NCBI RefSeq assembly: GCF_017302315.1
Contig: NZ_JAFLDT010000038.1
Coordinates: 1 to 38,407 of the forward strand
Direction of reading: 5' to 3'
From: Zoogloea sp.
Lineage (GTDB): Bacteria > Pseudomonadota > Gammaproteobacteria > Burkholderiales > Rhodocyclaceae
Length of the DNA: 38,407 bases
This document shows positions 32,557-38,407 of the stretch, one piece after another. Both the position numbers and the translations under genes were made by a program. The stretch's first letter is position 1; each line of letters opens with the position of its first letter. Below the pieces are notes generated by a model that did not search any database, was not told the origin of the DNA, and worked only from the letters and a program-made list of their open reading frames with translations.

Positions 32557-33314
32557 GCCGCGAGAACTCCAAAGTAGATGGCCAATTCGGCCACCTGCTG
32601 GGTGGCACCCAGGCAATCACCGGTATAGCCCCCCAGCCGCCGGGCAAAGGTGCGCATCGCCAGCACCGCGGTGACGACGGTGAACGCCAGCACGAACAGG
32701 GCTTCCCGGGGGCTCAACAGCAGCAGGGGCAGGATCCCTCCCAGGGTTGCAATGCCCAGCTCGGCCGCCGTGGGGCGGCGGGCAACGGACGCGGACTTGG
32801 CGCTGTCATCGGCACGGGCGTAGTCGAGTACGGCCATCAGGCTCACCGCGGCGAGCCGGGACAGGGGATGGGCCACCAGCAGGGCGGCGATCAGGGGGTA
32901 GTCCTCCTCGGCCGCGAGATCGGCCAGGGCCAGGTACTTGGCGAGGAGCATCACCACCAGACCGATGGTGCCATAGCTGCCGATCCGCGAATCCTTCATG
33001 ATCGCCAGGATCTGCGCCCGGCTCCAGCCACCGCCAAGCCCATCGCACGTGTCGGCCCAGCCGTCCTCATGGAAGGCACCGGTGGCACGGATGCTCGCCG
33101 CCATGGCCAGGACAATGGACAGGTCGACGGGCAGCACCTGCACCGCCAGCCCATATACCGCGGCACTGATCAGACCGATGATCCAGCCCACCCAGGGCAG
33201 GAAGCGGGCCGCCTGGCCCAGCTTTTCCGGAGCAAACTCAACCCAGCCGGGTACCGGCAGGCGGGTGAAGAAGCCAAGGGCGATGAAGAAGAGTTCGACC
33301 TGGGTTCGGATCAT
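32541..33314 (-). CDS. cobS: adenosylcobinamide-GDP ribazoletransferase
   Basis: CobS is the inner-membrane enzyme that joins alpha-ribazole (or its phosphate) to adenosylcobinamide-GDP, forming cobalamin. The 257-residue product has about six to seven membrane segments and the family stretches [10 protein letters not shown] near the N-terminus, [20 protein letters not shown] (acidic metal-binding motif), [15 protein letters not shown], and [18 protein letters not shown] at the C-terminus. It begins 16 bases after cobT and overlaps cobC. The operon order cobT-cobS-cobC is standard. Confidence 0.95.
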   Translation of the reverse strand: MIRTQVELFFIALGFFTRLPVPGWVEFAPEKLGQAARFLPWVGWIIGLISAAVYGLAVQVLPVDLSIVLAMAASIRATGAFHEDGWADTCDGLGGGWSRAQILAIMKDSRIGSYGTIGLVVMLLAKYLALADLAAEEDYPLIAALLVAHPLSRLAAVSLMAVLDYARADDSAKSASVARRPTAAELGIATLGGILPLLLLSPREALFVLAFTVVTAVLAMRTFARRLGGYTGDCLGATQQVAELAIYFGVLAAWSFT

Positions 33315-33330
33315 GGATGGCCGCCGACAC

Positions 33331-34374
33331 TCATGGCTGACCGCTCACACCGGCTGACTCGAAACTCGCCATCTCGTTGAGGAAGTTCACGGCCGCCTGC
33401 ACCAGTGGATACACCAGCGCGGCACCCGTGCCCTCCCCGAGGCGCAGATCGAGCTGAACCAGGGGCTCGGTATTGAAGTGGGCTAGTTGCACGGCATGGC
33501 CGGGCTCCTGGGAGCGATGGGCAAACACGCAGTAGTCGATGATCGCCGGGCACAGGGCGTGGGCCACCAGCAGGGCGCTGGTGACGATGAAACCATCAAT
33601 GATCAGGACCATGCCGGATTCAGCGGCACCCAGCATGGCCCCGGCCATCATGGCGATCTCGAAGCCGCCATACTGCGCGAGGGCTTCCAGCGGGTCGGCA
33701 GGCCGTCCGCCGCGGGCCACCGCCCGGGCCAGGAGCTGGCGCTTGCGGGCCAGGCCGGCATCATCCAGCCCGGTACCGCGGCCGATCACGATGTCGAGCT
33801 CGGCACAGGTCAGGCAGTGGGTCAGCAGTGAAGCCGATGCGGTGTTGCCAATGCCCATCTCGCCAAAGCCCACCACATTGCAGCCCTGCCCTGCCAGTTC
33901 GCGGGCCAGTTCGCGACCGCGGGCCATGGCCGTGTCGCGCCCGGCCGCATCCATGGCCGGCATTTCCAGATAGTTGGCGGTGCCCGGGGCCACCTTGGCA
34001 TCGATCAGGCCGGGACGCTTGCCGAAATCCCGCGCCACACCCGCGTCCACCACCGAAAGGGCCATGCCTGTCTGGCGGGCAAAGACATTGATCGCGGCCC
34101 CACCGGCCAGGAAGTTTTCGACCATCTGCCAGGTCACTTCTTGAGGATAGGCCGACACGCCGGCCCTGGCCGCACCATGATCGCCTGCAAAGACCAGCAT
34201 GTGCGGTCTGCGCAACACCGGCGCAAGTGATTGCTGGATCAAGCCGATCTGGCGGGCAAGCCCCTCAAGCCGCCCAAGTGAGCCAAGGGGCTTGGTCTTG
34301 GTGTCGATACGCTGCTGGAGGGCCGCCGCAAGACCGCGGTCGGGACGAACAATGGTGAAGGTCATGAAGCGCAT
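33331..34374 (-). CDS. cobT: nicotinate-nucleotide-dimethylbenzimidazole phosphoribosyltransferase
   Basis: CobT makes alpha-ribazole phosphate from nicotinate mononucleotide and dimethylbenzimidazole, the BluB product. The 347-residue protein has family landmarks: [12 protein letters not shown] (near 26-37), [46 protein letters not shown] and the catalytic glutamate in [12 protein letters not shown]. The start is either MRFMTF at 34374 or a methionine three codons on; neither has a strong ribosome-binding sequence. It leads the cobT-cobS-cobC set, 103 bases after a chagasin-like gene. No riboswitch precedes it within the gap. Confidence 0.95.
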   Translation of the reverse strand: MRFMTFTIVRPDRGLAAALQQRIDTKTKPLGSLGRLEGLARQIGLIQQSLAPVLRRPHMLVFAGDHGAARAGVSAYPQEVTWQMVENFLAGGAAINVFARQTGMALSVVDAGVARDFGKRPGLIDAKVAPGTANYLEMPAMDAAGRDTAMARGRELARELAGQGCNVVGFGEMGIGNTASASLLTHCLTCAELDIVIGRGTGLDDAGLARKRQLLARAVARGGRPADPLEALAQYGGFEIAMMAGAMLGAAESGMVLIIDGFIVTSALLVAHALCPAIIDYCVFAHRSQEPGHAVQLAHFNTEPLVQLDLRLGEGTGAALVYPLVQAAVNFLNEMASFESAGVSGQP

Positions 34375-34443
34375 CAGCCGGCAGGGTCAAGGCCGCGGAT
34401 GCTAGGACGGAGCGACCTGAATTACAAGCGCCGCTTCACCCCA

Positions 34444-34466
34444 CGTACCGGCAGCGCACCGGTACG
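34444..34466. terminator. hairpin between the chagasin-like gene and cobT
   Basis: CGTACCGG (34444-34451) pairs with CCGGTACG (34459-34466) around seven bases, 11 bases after the stop of the chagasin-like gene on the minus strand. No T run follows, so termination is uncertain. Confidence 0.35.
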
Positions 34467-34476
34467 GCAAACACAC

Positions 34477-34785
34477 TCAACTGCTCAGGTCACGCCGGCC
34501 GTTGCCGCGCACCTGGAAGACGACACGCCGACTGTTGCGGACCTGGCTTTCCCAGGCGCGCTTGAGTACGAAGCGCAACTCATAATCGCCCGGCGCTTCA
34601 CCAACCACCAGAAAGATCTGGCTGCCGCGTCGGCGAGCGCCCTCCTGATCATCGGTTCGTTCCAGCGTGACCCGGAGTGGGGTGGCGGATGAATCCACAT
34701 ACCAGGTGGCACCGCTGCCGGGCTGGGACGGAAGGGCTATCCGGCAGGGCTGGCCTACACCACCGGCAAGACGCTGGGTATCCAT
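34477..34785 (-). CDS. chagasin-like (inhibitor I42) domain protein
   Basis: This 102-residue protein has the strand plan of chagasin-type protease inhibitors (family I42): a loop-bearing segment GSGATWYVDS, a central region with RRRGSQIFLVV, and the strand pair PGDYELRFVLKRAWE, which parallels the conserved G-x-x-x-L-x-Y-x-RPWE ending. The RPW loop is RAW here. I42 proteins inhibit papain-like cysteine proteases through three loops. Unlike most bacterial members it has no signal peptide, so it should be cytoplasmic. GGAGG lies about ten bases before the ATG. It sits between cobU and cobT in the same direction, an unusual place; a cobalamin role is not implied by the fold. Confidence 0.65.
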   Translation of the reverse strand: MDTQRLAGGVGQPCRIALPSQPGSGATWYVDSSATPLRVTLERTDDQEGARRRGSQIFLVVGEAPGDYELRFVLKRAWESQVRNSRRVVFQVRGNGRRDLSS

Positions 34786-34897
34786 GGTATCGACGCCTCC
34801 CCCTGTAACTTATTGTGTCAGAAGGGATATTGCGCTGCGACGGGCGTAATTGCAGTGAGCCGTCACACCCTTCCGATGTGACTTAATTCCACCCCTT

Positions 34898-34914
34898 TCG
34901 CATGGAAAATGCGA
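34898..34914. terminator. small hairpin downstream of cobU
   Basis: TCGCAT (34898-34903) pairs with ATGCGA (34909-34914) around GGAAA, 34 bases after the cobU stop on the minus strand. The A/T-rich loop gives only a weak terminator-like appearance. Nothing else is evident in 34786-34947. Confidence 0.35.
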
Positions 34915-34947
34915 TACGACTACACGCGCGCCCCCACGCCCCCGCCT

Positions 34948-35493
34948 TCAGCCCTTCAGCTTCAGCGGCAAGCCGGCGGCAACCAGCGTGACCCCTCCGC
35001 ACAGGGCCGCCACCGCCTGATTGAGGCGGCCGGCTTCGTCCCGGAAGAGCCGCCCTAGAGGCGTTTCGGGGACCAGTCCGAAACCCACCTCGTTGGCCAC
35101 GAACAGCACTCGGCCCGGCAGCCCGGGGATAAGCCCGAGCAACGCAGCGCGCTCCGCCGCGAAGGCCGGCAGTTGCTCTGCGCCCTCACCGGGTGGCAAG
35201 GCTTCGGCCCCATCAAGCAGGTTGGCCAGCCATAAGGTCAGGCAGTCGACCACCACGCAGCGGCCCTCCGCTGCTTCGGCCGCGAGCGTGACCGCCAGCC
35301 CGCGCGGCGCCTCCACCACCGTCCAGCCGATCGGTCTATCCGCCTGGTGGCGGGCGATGCGCACGCGCATCTCTTCGTCGAGGGCTTCAGCGGTGACGAT
35401 CACATGCACCGGCAGGCCACTCTCGACAGCACGTTGTTCGGCAAGCCGGCTCTTGCCCGAACGGGCGCCGCCGATGATCAATTCACAGGGCAT
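34948..35493 (-). CDS. cobU: adenosylcobinamide kinase / adenosylcobinamide-phosphate guanylyltransferase
   Basis: CobU phosphorylates adenosylcobinamide and then attaches GMP, activating it for CobS. The 181-residue product has the P-loop GGARSGKS (8-15), the segment VTAEALDEEMRVRIARHQADRP (with the guanylyl-accepting histidine), VVVDCLTLWLANLL, and the C-terminal NEVGFGLVPETPLGRLFRDE (phosphate and metal contacts). It starts close to the divergent btuB leader. cobT, cobS and cobC follow on the same strand after a chagasin-like gene, with gaps of 163 and 103 bases, so the set may be more than one transcript. Confidence 0.95.
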   Translation of the reverse strand: MPCELIIGGARSGKSRLAEQRAVESGLPVHVIVTAEALDEEMRVRIARHQADRPIGWTVVEAPRGLAVTLAAEAAEGRCVVVDCLTLWLANLLDGAEALPPGEGAEQLPAFAAERAALLGLIPGLPGRVLFVANEVGFGLVPETPLGRLFRDEAGRLNQAVAALCGGVTLVAAGLPLKLKG

Positions 35494-35554
35494 AAGGGGT
35501 TCTCGAGCATTCCGTGCACGTCAACCATTTTCGGGAAGTATCTGATTTCGGTGG

Positions 35555-35560
35555 TATTAT
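35555..35560 (+). promoter_or_regulatory. possible -10 of the riboswitch-btuB transcript
   Basis: TATTAT (35555-35560) matches the -10 consensus at five of six bases and lies about 45 bases ahead of the riboswitch. No good -35 is seen at the proper distance. Confidence 0.4.
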
Positions 35561-35600
35561 CGCAGGCTGTCTGGTGCAGCAGCAGCTATTCCGGACAAAC

Positions 35601-35829
35601 GTGTTCCAGGTGCTCCACGGTCCTCCGGACCAGGAGTTAAACGGGAAACAGGTGCGCGCGCTTCTCGCCGAAGCCGCAATGCCTGTGCTGCCCCCGCAAC
35701 GGTAAGCAAGCGCAAGGTGTATCACACCGCCACTGGGCCACTGGCCTGGGAAGGCGATGCACCACGTCCGGTTCGGCATTTTCTGCCCTATCGGCCCAGC
35801 TTGTGAGCCCGGATACCGGCCTTGATCAC
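35601..35829 (+). ncRNA. cobalamin riboswitch upstream of btuB
   Basis: The leader has the cobalamin aptamer landmarks in order: GTTAAACGGGAAACAGGTG (35636-35654), GCTGCCCCCGCAACGGTAAG (35687-35706), GCCACTGG then CCTGGGAAGGCGATG (35735-35761), and the B12 box AGCCCGGATACCGGCC (35806-35821). The ends 35601-35610 and 35820-35829 can pair at eight of ten positions, forming the closing P1 stem. Binding of a cobalamin normally lowers expression of the gene downstream. CTCCC (35902-35906) can pair with the btuB ribosome-binding GGGAG (35956-35960), a possible translation switch. Its direction fits btuB, not cobU. Confidence 0.9.
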
Positions 35830-35970
35830 ATGAAGCGGCAGTGCCACGGGGTGGTGGCGACAAGCGCGGTCATGGAACTTCCCGGACCTTCCCTGCAAGA
35901 CCTCCCCTGCACGGCCAAGCACAATCGAGCTGGTGGCGGGGACGCTGCCGGTCAAGGGAGAAACCATCAG

Positions 35971-37776
35971 ATGATCATCCGCCTTTCCGCCGCCGCCATC
36001 GCGGTCGCATCCGCCTTTCCCCTCGCCGCTGTGGCCGCCGAGACCGAGCAACCCACCGTGACCGTAACGGCCACCCGCCAGGCCCAGCGTGCCGACGAGG
36101 CCATCGCCGACACCACGGTGATCGACCGGGAAAGCATCGAACGCGCCGGCCCGAGCTTCTCGCTGCCCGAACTGCTGGCCCGCCAGCCCGGCATCCAGAT
36201 GAGCTCCAACGGCGGCCCGGGCAAGGCCACCGACATCTCCATCCGCGGCACCAATTCCAAGCACACCCTGTTTCTGGTGGACGGCATGCGCCTGGGCTCA
36301 GCCACCCTCGGCACCGCCGCCTGGCAGGACATCCCCCTGTCCCAGATCGAACGCATCGAGATCGTCCGTGGGCCAGCCTCGGCCCTGTATGGTGCCGACG
36401 CCATCGGCGGCGTGATTCAGGTCATCACCAAGAAGGGCAGCGGCGAACCGAAGATCAATGCCTTCGTGGGCGCCGGCAGCTACGGCACCCGTGAAGTCTC
36501 CGCCGGCGTGGCCGGAGGTACCGAACAGCTCTCCTACTCGGCCCGCGGTGGCTACTCCCATACCAACAGCTTCAGCGCCCAGAACCGCAAGCTGTCCACC
36601 TACAACGCCGACAACGACCTGTACCGGAACGGCAATTTCTCGGGGAACTTCGCCTGGCGCCCTGCCGCCGGTCACGAACTCGGCGGCTCGGTGCTGTATG
36701 CCGAAAGCCGCTCCATGTACGACTCGGGCCGCAGCTACAACAACTACAACAACGCCACCCAGAGCGCCTGGAACCTCTACAGCCGCAACCGCTTCACCGA
36801 CATCTGGACCAGCACCGTGCGCTTCGGCCAGTCCATCGACGACTACGAGAACTTTGCGTCCTACGCACCCACGGGCGCCACCATCAAGACCACCCAGAAC
36901 CAGTTCATGTGGCAGCACGATGTGCGCCTGCCCATAGGCAGCCTGCTGGCCGCCTACGAGAACCTGCACCAGAAGGCCACCAACGAAGGCACCTTTGATG
37001 TCAGCCGGTCGGTCAACTCCTTCCTGCTGGGGTGGACTGCCGGCATCGGCGCCCACAAGCTGCAGCTCAACGCCCGCCACGACGACAACTCCCAGTACGG
37101 CGGCAAGACCACCGGCTACGCCGGCTATGGCTACCAGATCCTGCCCACCCTGCGCGTCCAGGGCAGTGTCGGCTCCGCCTTCCGAGCCCCCACGTTCAAC
37201 GAACTCTACTACCCTGGCTTTGGCAATCCCGACCTGAAGGCCGAAAACGCCTACAACAAGGAAGTCGGCCTGCTGTGGGAGCAGGGCGGCCACAACCTGA
37301 GCGCCACCTATTACCGCAACCGCATCAGCAACCTGATCGCCAACGACCAGAACTTCATCCCCCGCAACGTGGCCAACGCCAAGCTTGAGGGGCTCACCCT
37401 GGGTTACGGCGGGCAGCTAGCCGGCTTCGACCTGACCGCGAGCCTGGACTTCCTCGACCCGAAGGACGCCGACACGGGCAAGCGCCTGCAGCGCCGTGCC
37501 AACAAGTTCGCCAACCTTTCCATCAGCCGGCGTATCCAGGCGCTCACCCTGGGTGTCGAGTGGCGCGGCTCCGGCGACCGCTACGACCGGGCCAACGAGA
37601 TCCGGCCGCTGGGCGGCTATGGCGTACTCAACGCCTATGCCAAGTACGCCCTGAACCAGGAATGGGCCGTTGAAGGGCGGATGAACAACCTGCTCGACAA
37701 GCAATACGAGACCGCCTACGGCTACAACACCCCCGGCGCCAACGTCTTCTTCGGCGTACGCTACGCACCCAAGTAA
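35971..37776 (+). CDS. btuB: TonB-dependent vitamin B12 receptor
   Basis: This 601-residue outer-membrane receptor imports cobalamin or cobinamide. The signal peptide is MIIRLSAAAIAVASAFPLAAVA-AE; a TonB-box-like segment (PTVTVTATRQ) follows; a plug domain (about 45-155) has LPELLARQPGIQMSS and RIEIVRGPASALYGADAIGG; and the C-terminal 22-strand barrel ends in NVFFGVRYAPK with alternating aromatic residues. The ATG at 35971 has GGGAG ten bases upstream; a longer in-frame start at 35803 would lie inside the riboswitch. The riboswitch immediately upstream supports B12 as substrate. btuC follows three bases after the stop. Confidence 0.95.
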   Translation: MIIRLSAAAIAVASAFPLAAVAAETEQPTVTVTATRQAQRADEAIADTTVIDRESIERAGPSFSLPELLARQPGIQMSSNGGPGKATDISIRGTNSKHTLFLVDGMRLGSATLGTAAWQDIPLSQIERIEIVRGPASALYGADAIGGVIQVITKKGSGEPKINAFVGAGSYGTREVSAGVAGGTEQLSYSARGGYSHTNSFSAQNRKLSTYNADNDLYRNGNFSGNFAWRPAAGHELGGSVLYAESRSMYDSGRSYNNYNNATQSAWNLYSRNRFTDIWTSTVRFGQSIDDYENFASYAPTGATIKTTQNQFMWQHDVRLPIGSLLAAYENLHQKATNEGTFDVSRSVNSFLLGWTAGIGAHKLQLNARHDDNSQYGGKTTGYAGYGYQILPTLRVQGSVGSAFRAPTFNELYYPGFGNPDLKAENAYNKEVGLLWEQGGHNLSATYYRNRISNLIANDQNFIPRNVANAKLEGLTLGYGGQLAGFDLTASLDFLDPKDADTGKRLQRRANKFANLSISRRIQALTLGVEWRGSGDRYDRANEIRPLGGYGVLNAYAKYALNQEWAVEGRMNNLLDKQYETAYGYNTPGANVFFGVRYAPK

Positions 37777-37779
37777 GAC

Positions 37780-38407
37780 ATGAACGGGGGGAGCATGGCC
37801 CAGGGGTCGGCAGCGACGGGCGGCATTGGCATTCATGCGGTACGCCGCCGCGCCGCGGCAGCACTGGCCGGCCTGGTGCTGACGGCCCTCGCCGCCTTCG
37901 CCTGGTCCCTCTCGGCCGGTGCCCTGCCGGTCTCCATCGACGACCTGTTTGTGGCCCTGACCGGCACAGAAGGCGGCATGGAGGCCGACATCATCCGCAA
38001 CCTGCGCCTGCCCCGCGCGGTGGCGGCCTTTGCCTGCGGCGGCCTGCTGGCCCTGGCCGGCGCGCTGATGCAGGTGCTCCTGCGCAACCCCCTGGCCGAC
38101 CCCTACGTGCTGGGGATCTCCGGCGGGGCTGCCGTCGGCGCGCTCGGTGCCATCCTGGCCGGTGCCGCGTCCGGGTGGATCGACGCGGGCGCTTTCGTCG
38201 GTGCCCTTGGTGCCACCCTGCTGGTCTTCGGGCTGGCCCACGGAGACGGGTCCTGGACCCAGACCCGTCTCCTCCTCACCGGCGTCATCGTAGCCGCCGG
38301 CTGCGGCGCGGCGGTGGCCCTGATGCTCAGCCTGGCCCCGGAGGGGCGAGTCAAAGGCATGCTGTTCTGGCTGATGGGCGACGCCAGCGGCGCCACCCGG
38401 CCATGGC
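37780..38407 (+). CDS. btuC: cobalamin ABC transporter permease BtuC, N-terminal part (runs off right edge)
   Basis: This is the first 209 codons of a FecCD-family inner-membrane permease, cut by the window end. Family stretches are clear: the first hydrophobic helix with LAAFAWSLSAGALPVS, IIRNLRLPRAVAAFACGGLLA (conserved RLPR), LAGALMQVLLRNPLADPYVLG and GVIVAAGCGAAVALML. FecCD permeases import vitamin B12, heme or siderophores; the riboswitch-btuB unit in front makes cobalamin the most likely substrate. The start is either ATG 37780, three bases after the btuB stop, or in-frame ATG 37795, which has GGGGGGAG almost touching it. btuD and btuF, if present, would lie to the right. Confidence 0.9.
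   Translation, partial: MNGGSMAQGSAATGGIGIHAVRRRAAAALAGLVLTALAAFAWSLSAGALPVSIDDLFVALTGTEGGMEADIIRNLRLPRAVAAFACGGLLALAGALMQVLLRNPLADPYVLGISGGAAVGALGAILAGAASGWIDAGAFVGALGATLLVFGLAHGDGSWTQTRLLLTGVIVAAGCGAAVALMLSLAPEGRVKGMLFWLMGDASGATRPW

Overview
The window is GC-rich, densely coded bacterial chromosome. Gene content points to a denitrifying betaproteobacterium, probably Rhodocyclales-like (Azospira, Dechloromonas, Thauera or relatives). The markers are heme d1 genes nirJ and nirN, a Dnr-type Crp/Fnr regulator without Fe-S cysteines, a DUF2249 protein, B12 salvage genes with bluB, PAS-GGDEF-EAL proteins, RdgC, CreA and FabI. The lineage is inferred from gene content, not from a marker gene. I saw no rRNA, tRNA, CRISPR array, transposase or prophage gene.

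Layout, left to right. (1) 1-1633, minus strand: the start of pxpC, pxpB (5-oxoprolinase subunits) and a DUF4197 exported protein. (2) 1663-5348, plus: a TlpA-like thioredoxin lipoprotein, an HlyD/MacA-type adaptor, an FtsX-type permease and its ATPase, tightly coupled. (3) 5364-7094: two small exported proteins and a membrane-anchored J-like coiled-coil protein without the HPD motif. (4) 7199-9444, plus: dbpA and bluB. (5) 9446-11297, minus: an apparently self-regulated envelope operon (membrane protein, lipoprotein, small winged-helix regulator), preceded by a promoter holding two copies of a CTCTG-N5-CAGAG dyad. (6) 11456-14451: rdgC, a kinase-fold protein, fabI and a HAD phosphatase-like protein. 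(7) 14504-15306: a non-coding element with 68-69 bp inverted ends and internal hairpins. (8) 15348-17089, minus: terC and srkA. (9) 17192-22483, minus: two tandem paralogous c-di-GMP proteins. (10) 22844-27155: the Dnr-like regulator, DUF2249, a small anchored protein, and nirJ-nirN behind a perfect TTGAT-N4-ATCAA box. (11) 27415-31839: a REC-histidine kinase, CreA, a NERD-nuclease/SF1-helicase fusion and an alpha/beta hydrolase. (12) 32005-38407: cobC, cobS, cobT, a chagasin-like protein and cobU on minus; then a cobalamin riboswitch, btuB and the start of btuC on plus.

Three groups of genes work together. The Dnr-like regulator has the E-x-x-S-R recognition helix that reads TTGA half-sites, and such sites lie in front of nirJN and DUF2249; this looks like a small NO/anoxia regulon for nitrite reductase cofactor maturation. 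BluB makes the lower ligand of B12, CobT, CobU, CobS and CobC attach it during nucleotide-loop assembly, and BtuB/BtuC import corrinoids under riboswitch control. The least described unit is the 9446-11297 operon with its double-dyad operator; the 14504-15306 repeat element is the most unusual non-coding structure.
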